This document shows, piece by piece, positions 1 to 9,179 of a stretch of DNA of 64,000 nucleotides (its first letter is position 1; the number at the start of each line of letters is the position of its first letter). The notes beneath the pieces are model-generated. The model did not search any database. It saw nothing but the letters and a program-made list of their open reading frames with translations, and had not been told where the DNA came from. The stretch spans positions 4,340,001-4,404,000 of the forward strand of contig NZ_CP035704.1 of NCBI RefSeq assembly GCF_004168365.1. The letters run 5' to 3'. A program made the position numbers and the translations under genes. The stretch is from Pseudolysobacter antarcticus (GTDB lineage: Bacteria; Pseudomonadota; Gammaproteobacteria; Xanthomonadales; Rhodanobacteraceae).

Positions 1-8
1 CATGCGTT

Positions 9-1070
9 TCATCGGATATTCCCGCGACAACATTGCGCGAACAATTCGATGCCGAGTTGCTGCGCAGCGAGTTGTTGTATCGGGCTCAAACCGGCGCCGG
101 TATGACTCAGATGTTGCTGAAAATATCCCTCGGTCGTGCTGCCATAATTCAACGTCGTCATGAAATGATTTCCGACCCACGGCAACGTGCCGATGGCGGC
201 GTAAGGCACCTGCGACGCTGCATGGAAATAAGCGTAAGCCAGAAACTCATTCGGTTCGGCAAACAAACCATCGTCCAATACTTCACCAATGGCAGCCAAT
301 GCGCGCGGATCTCCGGCAGAGAGAGCGCTCTGCAACGCCGTGATGGCGAGCTGTTTTTGCCGCACAAGATCTGCAGGCCTGGTGACATCGGCGTCTTGCA
401 GCATGACTAGCCAATAACCCAGCTGCGCATCCCGGTTGCCCAACTCGGTCGCGCGCGTTTGCCAATCCTTCCAGTTTTTCGCATCGCGACTATCCACGCC
501 GGTACAACGGCTTATCTGCTGCTGCGCGGCGTCAAGATTTTCCTGATAAACGGGTTTCACCGGAATCTCTGGAATATCGCCAAGGTCGCCGCGTTGCTTC
601 TTCGCGGTGATCTTGAGTTGATCGATCAGCTGATCGGTGGCTTCGAATTGCGCCACGGTTCGCTCTTCTGCGCCGCGCTCGACCTCGGCTGCGTTCTTCG
701 GCGGCACAAAATATTGGCAGGCACGAAAGTCTTGCGCGAGCGCGTAGGCGGCATCGGCGTTGCCCGCATCCGCGAGCTGTTCAAGGCTGGCGACATTGCG
801 GCCGAACGGGCCTGAAGGCAACTCCGTCCGCGTCGCCGCGCTTGCGCCCGGAGCCATGCCACGTTGCACTTGCGAGCTGTGTTGAGCGACGATTTTTTGC
901 CAGCCGTCACGCGCTTCGAGTGGCGCTATTGTCGCATCGAATTTCACATGCGCCGCATCGGGCGCTACGCTGACCATCGCCGGTTGCACGCGCAGTTTGC
1001 CCCATTCGTATCCAGCCATGAGCATGATCAAGGTCGCAACGGCGACGCCCGTCCATTTGTTTTTTTGCAT
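9..1070 (-). CDS. Hypothetical membrane-anchored protein, Sel1/TPR-like
   Basis: I do not recognise this 353-residue protein. Residues 7-20 form a hydrophobic segment after a short basic N-terminus (MQKNKW), which fits a single N-terminal anchor or uncleaved signal. The rest is soluble and rich in Ala, Leu and Gln. Around residues 215-290 it has helical stretches such as ALQSALSAGDPRALAAIGE and AYAYFHAASQV, reminiscent of Sel1/TPR repeats, but I cannot define repeat units. Two Cys near the C-terminus (QCCRG) may be periplasmic. It is divergent from the lipoprotein gene starting at 1338; the 267-base gap between them should hold both promoters. Coding appears real from length and codon use; the function is unknown. 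Confidence 0.65.
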   Translation of the reverse strand: MQKNKWTGVAVATLIMLMAGYEWGKLRVQPAMVSVAPDAAHVKFDATIAPLEARDGWQKIVAQHSSQVQRGMAPGASAATRTELPSGPFGRNVASLEQLADAGNADAAYALAQDFRACQYFVPPKNAAEVERGAEERTVAQFEATDQLIDQLKITAKKQRGDLGDIPEIPVKPVYQENLDAAQQQISRCTGVDSRDAKNWKDWQTRATELGNRDAQLGYWLVMLQDADVTRPADLVRQKQLAITALQSALSAGDPRALAAIGEVLDDGLFAEPNEFLAYAYFHAASQVPYAAIGTLPWVGNHFMTTLNYGSTTEGYFQQHLSHTGAGLSPIQQLAAQQLGIELFAQCCRGNIR

Positions 1071-1337
1071 CCTCGCAACTCCCTGTCAATTCGCGCTGGG
1101 CGCATCCCAGCGGGAATTCTAGCGCGCCTGATACGCAAGCGCGCGCGGCGCTATTTCATTGATTGTGAAATTGGCGGCAACGCACTTTTCGAAAATCAAT
1201 CTCGCATCGATGAGACTTGTCGGCGCCGTTTTACGCATCCAGTGAACAAGCCGCTCAAGCTCGCCTTCACCCGTCTTGATGCAGGCAGACAGCCCACGCT
1301 TATGCAATCTGCGCACCGCTCTGCAGGAGTTCCGCAC

Positions 1338-2615
1338 ATGATCAATACACGTTTTTTCTTGTCATTCGCTGGCTTGGTGTCGAGTTTGCTACTGGCCGGT
1401 TGTGGCACGGATAACCCAGCGACGGCGGCAGGAAGTTCCGCGCAAGTCGCCAGCATATCCACGACCACGCGCACGTCGGTGAATGATGCGTCGGCTGCGG
1501 CGTCGGCTGCAGTAAACCCGGGCACGACCAAAATCAGCGATACATCGGCTATGCAACCTGATGTCAACTACGTGCGCTACGACATTGTTGATCCGCGCAT
1601 GAACGGCATGATCGCCGTCACACTTGCGGTGCCGCAAGGCTGGAAGACGCAATCCAGCATCGATTGGGACATGAACGACGGCAACAACCCGACGCGCGGC
1701 CACTCACGTTTCGAGGCGCCGGATCATTCGGCGTGGGTGGAGAATTTTCCGATCGAGATTTTCTCGTGGCTCAGTGTCAACACGCGCCAGCAACCCGGTA
1801 CGCGCAGCTTCGGCCTGATTCATTATCCGAACATCACGATCGAGGAAGCGATGCGCCGGTTCGTGATCGGCACGTATCGCGGCAGCAAGAAAAATCTGCA
1901 GATTGTCGGCGCGAAAGTGATCCCGAATCTGGCGCAATCGATGGCGCATCAGCAGGCCAAAGGCGATTCGTTGCTGGTGCGGATTCGCTACGAAGAAAAC
2001 GGCGAAGCGGTCGATGAGGATTTCTACGGCTTTCTCGGCGCGCAGGAAAACATCCCGTCGGATTCGCCGGTCGGGCGCATGTGGGAATACCACCGCGGCC
2101 TGTTTCTTGTGCACTCGATGGGCGCGCGTCGCGGCACGCTTGAAAATGTTTATCCGGTGCTGAATCACATCGTGGCCTCGGCGATTCCAAATCCGGCGTG
2201 GCAGGACGCGCGCAAGAACGTGATCGCGCAGATCGTGCAGAACTTCAATCGCAGCATGGCCAACAACTATGCGCAGATTGCCGCGGCCGGCCGCCGTAGC
2301 GCGGCGATTTCCGCGCAGAGCAATGCTTGGCTGAAATCGTTCGATGCGAATCGCGTGGCGTCGAATGCACGCAGCGCGGCAGCCGCGTCACCATCATCCG
2401 GCGGCGACGGTTTTACGTTCGACGATTACGTGCGCGGCACCGAGCGCATGAACGATCCGTCGTCGAGCACGGGCCAGTCGGCGCATTCGTACAACGACAC
2501 GTATCACTGGAGCGATGGCAACGGCCATTACCAGAACACCAGCGACCCGAGCTTCAATCCGAACGTTGGTTCGAACCAGAACTGGACGCAACTCAGCGGC
2601 GTCGGTCAACACTGA
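1338..2615 (+). CDS. Hypothetical lipoprotein (425 aa)
   Basis: The start at 1338 is chosen because AGGAG lies at 1325-1329 and because it places a clear lipoprotein signal at the N-terminus: basic MINTR, a hydrophobic core and lipobox LLLAGC with Cys at about residue 22. The frame is open further upstream, but that extension overlaps the divergent gene and has no signal. After the Cys comes an Ala/Ser/Thr-rich linker (to about residue 70), then a globular domain. The C-terminal 60 residues are rich in Gly, Ser, Asn and aromatic residues (HWSDGNGHYQNTSDPSFNPN). The family is not recognised. It probably sits in the periplasm tethered to a membrane. The beta-helix gene follows on the same strand 89 bases downstream with its own strong ribosome site. 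Confidence 0.75.
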   Translation: MINTRFFLSFAGLVSSLLLAGCGTDNPATAAGSSAQVASISTTTRTSVNDASAAASAAVNPGTTKISDTSAMQPDVNYVRYDIVDPRMNGMIAVTLAVPQGWKTQSSIDWDMNDGNNPTRGHSRFEAPDHSAWVENFPIEIFSWLSVNTRQQPGTRSFGLIHYPNITIEEAMRRFVIGTYRGSKKNLQIVGAKVIPNLAQSMAHQQAKGDSLLVRIRYEENGEAVDEDFYGFLGAQENIPSDSPVGRMWEYHRGLFLVHSMGARRGTLENVYPVLNHIVASAIPNPAWQDARKNVIAQIVQNFNRSMANNYAQIAAAGRRSAAISAQSNAWLKSFDANRVASNARSAAAASPSSGGDGFTFDDYVRGTERMNDPSSSTGQSAHSYNDTYHWSDGNGHYQNTSDPSFNPNVGSNQNWTQLSGVGQH

Positions 2616-2704
2616 TTCTGATCCGATCACGACGCCCATCCGGCGTCTGTCGCGCTTCACTTCAGCTCTGAATCTTTCATCGTCTTCTTGGAGGAAACCG
2701 ACTC

Positions 2705-4336
2705 ATGCAACAACGTCTTCACCGCGACGCGTTATCGCTGATCGCCATCGCCGGATTTTTCTGCGTGCCGATTTCGCACGCGGCAATTTTCAATCCGACC
2801 TGCAGCAACGGATCGCTATTCAGCATGCTCGGCACGGCCAACGGCAATGCGCAGGACAACACCGTCAACCTGCCCGCGGGTTGTCTGTACACGATCACGG
2901 CGCCGACCGCGTATGGCAGCGATACGCTCGGCAACGCGCTGCCGATCTACAGCAGCCCACACACGCTGATTATCAACGGCAACAATGCGATCATCGAGCG
3001 TTCGAACGCCGCCGGCACGCCGAATTTCCGCATCATGCAGATCGACGGCAGCAGCCTCAGCGGCTCGCAGCACATTACCGTGCAGCTCAATGATCTGACC
3101 TTGCGCAACGGCAAGATCGTCGCGGTGACGGATTCCAGCGGCAACAATGCCGGCCTCGGTGGTGGGATTTTTTCCTATGGCTACGCCAACGGTGTCGGCA
3201 TCGATACCACGCTGACCTTGAACAACGTCACGCTGAGCAACAGCACCGCGACCGGTTCCGGCGGCGGCATCCTCGCGCTCGGCACGTTGAATATCAGCAA
3301 CAGCCAGATCAGCAACAACTCGGCGGTTTTTTACGGCGGCGGCGTGGCGATGGAGATCGGTTATCTGAGCGTGCAAAGTTCCAGCATCAACGGCAATCAG
3401 CAAGCGCCGGGAAATATCGATCCGGGTTTTATCAGCGGCGGCGGCGGCATCGGCTGTTACATCTGCGTCTCGGTGTCGATTCTGGATTCGATCATCGAGA
3501 ACAATACCGCCGCAGGCACCGGCGGCGGCGGTATCGCGGCGCTCGCCACGAGCGTCGATATTCGTCGCAGCCGTATCGCCAACAATACTTGCAGCGTGCC
3601 GACGCTACGCGCGGCGAACCTCGCGTCAGGCAACGCCGGTGGTATCGGCATCGGCAGTGAAACCGGATTTTCGGCGAGCCCATCGAGCATCAGCGACAGC
3701 GCGATCTACAACAATACCGCAGCCGATTCAGCGGGCGGCGTCGGCGTCAACGGCCCGGTGATTCTGAGCATCAACAACAGCACGATTTCGACGAATCACG
3801 CCGGCGTGCGCGGCGGCGGCCTCGGCGATGCGGCCACCGGCGTGAGTCTGGCCAATGTCACGATCGCGGCGAATAGCGCACCGCGCAGCGCGGGCATCGA
3901 TATCGGTTCGTTCGTCGATCCGAACGGCACCACGGTCGGCAAGATCAGTTTGAGCAACACCATCGTCGGCAGCAATACCGGCAGCAGCGATTGCTACAAC
4001 GACGGCGGCACGATCACGGCCAATGCCACGAGTCTGCTGCAGACCGATGCGAGCGCAGCGAACGCGTGTGATGGCGCGAACGGCACGCACTTTGCGCTGC
4101 GCGCCGATCCGAAATTATCGGCGCTGGCGCAGCATGGTGGGCCGGATCTAAGTCACACCGCACTGCTCGGAAGCCCCGTGATCGGCGTCGGCAGTGTCGC
4201 GCAAATTGTCAGCGGCACCATCACCGATCAGCGCGGCAAAGGTTACCTGCGCACGCTGAGCGGACTAGTCGATCTCGGCGCAATCGAATCGGGCAATACC
4301 GATATCATTTTTCGCAACGGCACGGAATTTCATTGA
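2705..4336 (+). CDS. Secreted right-handed beta-helix (choice-of-anchor-Q-like) protein
   Basis: GGAGG at 2690-2694 supports the ATG at 2705. The 543-residue product has a Sec signal peptide ending near ISHAA (about residue 27). The body is a long series of irregular repeats with the strand-turn pattern typical of parallel beta-helix proteins: NNVTLSNSTATGSGGGI, ISNSQISNNSAVFYGGGV, IENNTAAGTGGGGIA, INNSTISTNHAGVRGGG, LANVTIAANSAPRSAG. The C-terminal part (GAIESGN near residue 530) resembles the choice-of-anchor Q domain found at the end of such proteins. Polymorphic beta-helix proteins of this kind are usually extracellular or surface-exposed. No catalytic residues of pectate lyases are apparent, so I make no enzyme claim. 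Confidence 0.8.
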   Translation: MQQRLHRDALSLIAIAGFFCVPISHAAIFNPTCSNGSLFSMLGTANGNAQDNTVNLPAGCLYTITAPTAYGSDTLGNALPIYSSPHTLIINGNNAIIERSNAAGTPNFRIMQIDGSSLSGSQHITVQLNDLTLRNGKIVAVTDSSGNNAGLGGGIFSYGYANGVGIDTTLTLNNVTLSNSTATGSGGGILALGTLNISNSQISNNSAVFYGGGVAMEIGYLSVQSSSINGNQQAPGNIDPGFISGGGGIGCYICVSVSILDSIIENNTAAGTGGGGIAALATSVDIRRSRIANNTCSVPTLRAANLASGNAGGIGIGSETGFSASPSSISDSAIYNNTAADSAGGVGVNGPVILSINNSTISTNHAGVRGGGLGDAATGVSLANVTIAANSAPRSAGIDIGSFVDPNGTTVGKISLSNTIVGSNTGSSDCYNDGGTITANATSLLQTDASAANACDGANGTHFALRADPKLSALAQHGGPDLSHTALLGSPVIGVGSVAQIVSGTITDQRGKGYLRTLSGLVDLGAIESGNTDIIFRNGTEFH

Positions 4337-4373
4337 GCGTATTCGCGGCGCGCGGTGAAGCCGATAGCGCCGC

Positions 4374-5345
4374 TCAGCGTTGCGGCGCGGTGTTGATCGG
4401 ATTGCTGCCGCCCTGCAGAAAACCGCGATAACGATGACCCGTGGCTTGTGGCAATTCCATCATCGGCACATGCCCGCAGCCCTCGAACAATTCGGTCTGC
4501 GAATGCGCCAGGCCTTTCTGCAATACCTCGACCGATGACACGTCGAGCAATTGATCGGCGCGGCACCAGATGATGAGCGTCGGCGCCTGAATTTTGCCGA
4601 GTTCGTTTTCGAGCAGGAAGGCCAAATCGCCCTTGCCGATCTGATCGAGCACCTTCTGGAAAAACGCATGCGAGGCTATATTGCGCGCAACGATTTCCTG
4701 CTTGATGCCGGCCGGAATCTGCGGCGGATGCGCAAACACCAACGCCAGCAACGCATCGAGCTGTTGCGGCGTATCGACATTGAACGGATTTTCGCCGGCA
4801 TACACGCGCCGCGCAAAATCGTTCGGCTTGAAATGCACGCCAGCGCTGTCGAGCAAGGCGAGGCTCGCCACCTGTTGCGGATAGCGCGCAGCAAAAATGC
4901 CGGCGATGTGTCCGCCCATCGAGTTACCCGCGATGTTTACCGCCGGCAGTTTCAGCGCGGTGACAAATTCACTGAGCCGCGCGGCTTGCGCGGCGATGCC
5001 GTAATCGGCGCTGTCGAGCCGCGTCGATTCGCCCCAGCCGGGCAGGTCTGGAATCACGACATGGTAGTTCGGCAACAACTGGCGAGCGAAGCCGACCCAC
5101 ACGTTTTTGTTCGCGTCGAAACCATGCAGCAGCACGACTGGCGGACCTTCGCCGCCTTCGAGATAAACCCAATCGTGATCGCCGATCTTGATGTGCTGCT
5201 TGTGCAATCCCGCCATCATCGACTGCGCCATGCCCTGCCATTTGAATAAGGTGCCAGGTGCAAATTCGTACAGCGAAAACAGCGTCAGCGCGATTACCAC
5301 GACGACGATAAACAACGACCAGATCAGCAATTTCAGCCAGCGCAT
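4374..5345 (-). CDS. Membrane-anchored alpha/beta hydrolase
   Basis: This 323-residue protein starts with a hydrophobic anchor (LLIWSLFIVVVVIALTLFSL, residues 5-24) and continues as an alpha/beta-hydrolase fold. The oxyanion motif is LLHGFDANKNVW, the nucleophile elbow is GNSMGG (Ser), and the C-terminal catalytic Asp and His lie in CRADQLLD and GCGHVPMMELP. The sequence resembles the MhpC/esterase-type superfamily, but substrate cannot be read from it. The start at 5345 is preferred over in-frame Met at 5423 because the longer form overlaps the upstream peptidase gene and puts a charged extension before the membrane segment. It follows the M28 peptidase gene by 34 bases on the same strand and is probably cotranscribed with it. 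Confidence 0.85.
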   Translation of the reverse strand: MRWLKLLIWSLFIVVVVIALTLFSLYEFAPGTLFKWQGMAQSMMAGLHKQHIKIGDHDWVYLEGGEGPPVVLLHGFDANKNVWVGFARQLLPNYHVVIPDLPGWGESTRLDSADYGIAAQAARLSEFVTALKLPAVNIAGNSMGGHIAGIFAARYPQQVASLALLDSAGVHFKPNDFARRVYAGENPFNVDTPQQLDALLALVFAHPPQIPAGIKQEIVARNIASHAFFQKVLDQIGKGDLAFLLENELGKIQAPTLIIWCRADQLLDVSSVEVLQKGLAHSQTELFEGCGHVPMMELPQATGHRYRGFLQGGSNPINTAPQR

Positions 5346-5379
5346 TTTATTTTCCCGAAGTCGTTTATCGATGGCGAGG

Positions 5380-6768
5380 TCAGAAACTGCCGGCGTCGCC
5401 CGGATACGCGATCGGACTTTCATAACCGTCTGCCGACACCGCGCTCACGCCGAAAAACCAGTCGTCGATCACGATATTTTTCAGCACCACATTCGTCGCG
5501 CCGCTGACGTAGCGACTGTGTTGCCATTGCGCTGCGATCGTGTCGCGCCACCATATACGATAGCCGGTCGCACCCTCGACCGCATCCCATTTCACCGTCG
5601 TATCCGACTCGACCGCGCCCGTCGTATCGATGCCGGTCGGCGCGACCGGTGCCGAGGCCATCGCCGCCATCGTGACCGCATTCAACGCGGTGACATGGGC
5701 GAGATATCCGAAGTCGACACCGTCGATCGTATCGCCGTAAACGATGCCGTTTTCGGTGCGCAGATCTTGATGCTGGCGTGTGTAATTCTCATGCCCCTCG
5801 GTCACGCGCACCGCCGGATAACCCGCTTCGAGGAACGATACCTGATCGCCGCCGCGACCATAACGATCGGTGCGATACACCATCCGCACCTTGAAATTGG
5901 TCAGGTAACGATCCGCCAAGTCTGCCATGTAGCGCGCGATATTGCGCGACGGCGAATCGACTTCGCCACCGTGATAACGCCGGTATTTTGCCTGCTCCAA
6001 GGTCTCGTTGCTTTTGGTGCCTTCGGAAAAAATACGCACCGTGGTCGTATCGATCACGCCATCCTGACCGCGTGTATTGCCGACGATGTCGTTGTTGAGA
6101 TCGGCCTGCACTTGCCAGCCTTGCGCCTTGGCGAAATCGGCCAGCACCTTGCCACCGTACAGGCCTTGTTCCTCGCCCGATAACGCGGCGAATACCAGCG
6201 TCGCACGAAACTTGTGCTTGCTCAGCAAACGCGCAGATTCGATCAACGCAGCGACGCCCGAAGCATCGTCGTTGGCACCCGGCGCATCGTGCTCTATGTC
6301 CATCACGTCGGTGACACGCGAATCGAGATGACCGGTGATGATGATGACGCGATTCGGCTCGACCGTGCCGCGCTGGATCGCGACGATATCCATCACTTCG
6401 GTCGGCTGCGGAATGCGCTTGCCGGTGAAACTTTGCGACGGCGTGACAAGTTGCAGGCAGCCGCCGCAGTCTTTCGAAATCTCCGCGAAACGCGACTTCA
6501 CCCAGCGCCGCGCTGCACCGATGCCACGTGTTTCGGAGTGTGTGTCAGAGAGTGTATTGCGTGTGCCGAAGCCGACGAGTTTGGTGATCGTTGCGCGCAA
6601 TTCGTCCGCACTTGGCGCATCAGCCAGCGTCGCGAGCAAGGCATGTTCGCGCGATGGCGATTCGCTGCCGGCATTTATCGCATTCGCCGCCGCGACAGAT
6701 TTTTGCGGCGCCGCCACGGCGCTGCCGACCGACAGGCTCAAACCCAGAATCGCGAGAAACAGATACAT
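5380..6768 (-). CDS. Secreted M28-family zinc aminopeptidase
   Basis: The 462-residue product has a Sec signal peptide ending at about residue 20 (SVGSAVAA). The M28 dinuclear zinc site is visible: His147 in ITGHLDS, the bridging Asp in GANDDASG (about 167), the catalytic Glu pair in SGEEQGLYG (about 199-200), and a later Asp in RGGDQVSFLEAGYPAVR. After about residue 370 comes a domain with fibronectin-III-like character (APTGIDTTGAVESDTTVKWD), ending in YPGDAGSF. It likely releases N-terminal residues from peptides in the periplasm or outside the cell. Together with the M1 aminopeptidase upstream and the hydrolase downstream it forms a leftward run of exported or anchored hydrolases. Confidence 0.9.
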   Translation of the reverse strand: MYLFLAILGLSLSVGSAVAAPQKSVAAANAINAGSESPSREHALLATLADAPSADELRATITKLVGFGTRNTLSDTHSETRGIGAARRWVKSRFAEISKDCGGCLQLVTPSQSFTGKRIPQPTEVMDIVAIQRGTVEPNRVIIITGHLDSRVTDVMDIEHDAPGANDDASGVAALIESARLLSKHKFRATLVFAALSGEEQGLYGGKVLADFAKAQGWQVQADLNNDIVGNTRGQDGVIDTTTVRIFSEGTKSNETLEQAKYRRYHGGEVDSPSRNIARYMADLADRYLTNFKVRMVYRTDRYGRGGDQVSFLEAGYPAVRVTEGHENYTRQHQDLRTENGIVYGDTIDGVDFGYLAHVTALNAVTMAAMASAPVAPTGIDTTGAVESDTTVKWDAVEGATGYRIWWRDTIAAQWQHSRYVSGATNVVLKNIVIDDWFFGVSAVSADGYESPIAYPGDAGSF

Positions 6769-6807
6769 CGCACTCTCCGCTTATTTGTCAGAACCTGTTC
6801 GCGATCG

Positions 6808-6857
6808 TTGCTCGCTGCATCGACACCCAACATTCATGGCATCGATGCAACGAGCAA
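6808..6857. repeat. Long intergenic hairpin between M1 and M28 peptidase genes
   Basis: Arms 6808-6823 (TTGCTCGCTGCATCGA) and 6842-6857 are inverted copies with one mismatch, separated by 18 bases. They lie in the 115-base gap between the two leftward peptidase genes. The hairpin is not followed by a U-run, so it could be an mRNA-processing or partial attenuation element rather than a classical terminator. Confidence 0.55.
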
Positions 6858-6883
6858 GTTCCACGGATCAGCGTTTCACAAGA

Positions 6884-8758
6884 TCAACGCTTGGTATCGC
6901 TCAATGCTTTTTCCACCGACGCACGCGTCAGCGGGTGATATCCCGGCTTGGCTTCGGCGTAGATCTTGCGCGCCAGCGCGAGACCGTCCGGCGTCTTCGC
7001 GAGCTCGACATACAGCGGCACGATCAGGATGCGCCGGCCGATGCGGATCATGTGCGCCTGCATCGCCGTGTAGGCCGCCGTGTAGTTGCTGCGCACCGCG
7101 TGCAGATACCAGCGGAAGCCGATCGGCGCGTTGCCGGTATGCGTGAGATCGTAAGCCGCATCGAGCTGCTGCATCTGTGCGAGTGTGAGTTTCGGCGGCA
7201 GCGAATCGAGGAAATATTCCCACTCTTGCGTCGAGTATTTCTTGCCGTTCAACGCTTTCGCATCGAGCGTGCCGGCCAGCCACTTGTCGCGATTCGCCGC
7301 AACGATCTTGAAGCGCGGCGCCTGCAGATCCGGCGCGGTTTTCGGAATGCCGACGCCTTGCAGCCACTCGTTGACTTCATCCATGCTGACCTTGCCCGGA
7401 TTCTTGTCGAGCAGATTGGCCTTGAGGTAATCGACGAACTGCGGCGTGGTGATGCTCTGGAACGCAAAGTGATCGAAATAGCCACGGATAAACGGGTCGA
7501 AAACTTCACGGCCGAATCGCGCTTCGAGGAAACGCAAAAACCAGTCGCCCTTGGTGTACGGCACATCACTCAAACCATCGTCGGGATCGAGGCCTTTGAG
7601 ATCGGGCACCAGGTGCTGATCGAGTTTCGGATCGTCGGCAAAACTGCGGCGCAGCGCGTCGGTGCTGAGCTGGAATTCCATGAGGTCTTGATCGCGGCCG
7701 TAGATCGCCTCGACGATGCGACCCTGCACATACGTCGTAAAACCTTCGTTGAGCCAGATGTGATCCCAGCTCGCGTTGGTCACGAGGTTGCCCGACCACG
7801 AATGCGCGAGTTCGTGCGCGACCAGTGATACCAGACTCTTGTCGCCCGCGAGCACGGTCGGCGTGGCGAATGTCAGACGCGGATTTTCCATGCCACCAAA
7901 CGGAAAACTCGGCGGCAATACGAGAATATCGTAGCGACCCCAGCGATACGCACCGAACAGCTTTTCGGCGGTCGCGATCATTTTTTCGGTGTCGGAAAAC
8001 TCCGTCACGGCGGCTTTCACCACGCCCGGATCGGCGAAGATCGCACTGCGCGGCCCGGTCGCTTCGACCGCCATATCACCGACGCTGAGCGCCATGAGAT
8101 ATGACGGAATCCGCTGCGGCATGCTGAACTTGAAATCGCCGTCGAGCGCGTGATTGATATCGTTGTCGGCGCTCATCGCGGCGCGCAATTCTTTCGGCGT
8201 GCGGATGTGCGCGGTGTAGGTGAAACGCACCGCTGGCGAATCCTGCAGCGGCACCCACGAGCGCGCGTGGATCGCCTCGGATTGCGAGAACAGGAACGGA
8301 TGTTTCTTGCCCGCGGTCTGCAGCGCATCCAGCCATTGCAGGCCCGATGCATTCGGCGATGTGTGATAAGTGATGCGCACTTTCGCGCCCTGCTTCGGCA
8401 TCGCGATATGCAGCGCGGAACCGAGGATCGGATCAGCGGCACTGAGCTCGAATTCCAGCGAGCTGGCCTTGTTCTTTGCGTCGAGCAGATCGACCTGCTC
8501 GATCGACAAGTCGCGCGTGTCGAGCACCAGCTCGTGCGCGGATTTGTCCTTCCAGTCCAGACTCAGATCGGCGTGACCGGACAAGACATGCTTATCCATC
8601 GCCACATTCAGATCGAGATCAAGCGCGGTGACAAGCACCTTGCCCGGCTCGGCGTAGGAATGCGTATCAGCGGCGGATACAAGCGGCGAAAACAGCAGCG
8701 GCAAAACGCTGGTTAAACCAGCGAGCAGTCGACGATGGGAAATCATGGCAGGCACCAA
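6884..8758 (-). CDS. M1-family metallopeptidase (leukotriene A4 hydrolase-like)
   Basis: The 624-residue product has a signal peptide (LLAGLTSVLPLLFSPLVSAA, residues 11-30). The M1 signature is complete: the exopeptidase motif GGMENP at 288-293, zinc-binding HELAH at 315-319 and the third ligand Glu at 338 in LNEGFTTY. The overall order, an N-terminal beta domain, a thermolysin-like domain and a C-terminal helical domain from about residue 480, matches the leukotriene A4 hydrolase/aminopeptidase B branch. It should be a periplasmic or secreted aminopeptidase. A second in-frame Met (MISHRR) four codons later is an equally good start. Confidence 0.92.
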   Translation of the reverse strand: MVPAMISHRRLLAGLTSVLPLLFSPLVSAADTHSYAEPGKVLVTALDLDLNVAMDKHVLSGHADLSLDWKDKSAHELVLDTRDLSIEQVDLLDAKNKASSLEFELSAADPILGSALHIAMPKQGAKVRITYHTSPNASGLQWLDALQTAGKKHPFLFSQSEAIHARSWVPLQDSPAVRFTYTAHIRTPKELRAAMSADNDINHALDGDFKFSMPQRIPSYLMALSVGDMAVEATGPRSAIFADPGVVKAAVTEFSDTEKMIATAEKLFGAYRWGRYDILVLPPSFPFGGMENPRLTFATPTVLAGDKSLVSLVAHELAHSWSGNLVTNASWDHIWLNEGFTTYVQGRIVEAIYGRDQDLMEFQLSTDALRRSFADDPKLDQHLVPDLKGLDPDDGLSDVPYTKGDWFLRFLEARFGREVFDPFIRGYFDHFAFQSITTPQFVDYLKANLLDKNPGKVSMDEVNEWLQGVGIPKTAPDLQAPRFKIVAANRDKWLAGTLDAKALNGKKYSTQEWEYFLDSLPPKLTLAQMQQLDAAYDLTHTGNAPIGFRWYLHAVRSNYTAAYTAMQAHMIRIGRRILIVPLYVELAKTPDGLALARKIYAEAKPGYHPLTRASVEKALSDTKR

Positions 8759-8828
8759 AGAAATGGAATGCCAAGTATGCCAGTTTCGATGCGCGGATGG
8801 CCTGTGCCGGAATAGCTCTGTTATTAAA

Positions 8829-9155
8829 CTAGCTCGAATACAAAGCGATTACGTTGACGCATTCCTCAAGAATTTCACGGCGATATTTCGCTTCCACTTG
8901 CGCGAGCTTGTCGTCTGTTGCGAGCATCGCCGCCGACGCCCACAACAGCCTTGAGCGGCCAAACGGGATTTCGAGAGGAATGTCTCTGATAAAGGATCGA
9001 AAGATCGGATGTTTTTCTTCGTAGACTTTGCCGAGGTGAAAAAGCGCAGATGCAATCCTGTCTGCACCGAATGCCAATCCAAATTCCATTGATAGGGTTG
9101 CGCGTGCCGCTTTAATCAACTTCTTGCGGCGTGCAGTTTCTTGTTCGGGAGTCAT
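8829..9155 (-). CDS. Small hypothetical protein (108 aa), low GC
   Basis: I do not recognise this 108-residue protein. It starts with a charged helix (MTPEQETARRKKLIKAARA), has central LSMEFGLAFGADRIASALF and DIPLEIPFGRSRLLW, and contains no membrane segment or signal. The acidic, soluble, helical character resembles small orphan proteins such as immunity proteins, but that is only an impression. Its base composition is visibly lower in GC than the flanking genes, suggesting acquisition. It lies 24 bases after ubiE on the same strand, and a perfect hairpin occupies the gap two bases before its start. Confidence 0.55.
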   Translation of the reverse strand: MTPEQETARRKKLIKAARATLSMEFGLAFGADRIASALFHLGKVYEEKHPIFRSFIRDIPLEIPFGRSRLLWASAAMLATDDKLAQVEAKYRREILEECVNVIALYSS

Positions 9156-9157
9156 TG

Positions 9158-9176
9158 TGCTAACGCAACGTTAGCA
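9158..9176. repeat. Perfect 8-bp hairpin before the 108-aa gene
   Basis: TGCTAACG (9158-9165) and CGTTAGCA (9169-9176) pair perfectly around a 3-base loop. The hairpin covers the place where a ribosome site for the 9155 start would be, and it sits just after the ubiE stop. It may limit translation of the small gene or act as a boundary element. Confidence 0.5.
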
Positions 9177-9179
9177 TGT

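Noticed and set aside
864-1337. N-terminal extension of the lipoprotein gene
   Set aside because: The frame is open but overlaps the divergent 353-aa gene and would bury the lipoprotein signal; AGGAG at 1325-1329 supports the start at 1338.
6335-7828. Plus-strand open frame across the M28 and M1 peptidase genes
   Set aside because: It runs antisense to two well-supported metallopeptidase genes with catalytic motifs, and its translation is low-complexity basic sequence.
9158-9176. Integron attC-like site near the 108-aa gene
   Set aside because: The hairpin contains TAAC and GTTA, but the 7-base core consensus (RYYYAAC, GTTRRRY) is not met, the structure is only 19 bases long, and no integrase is present.
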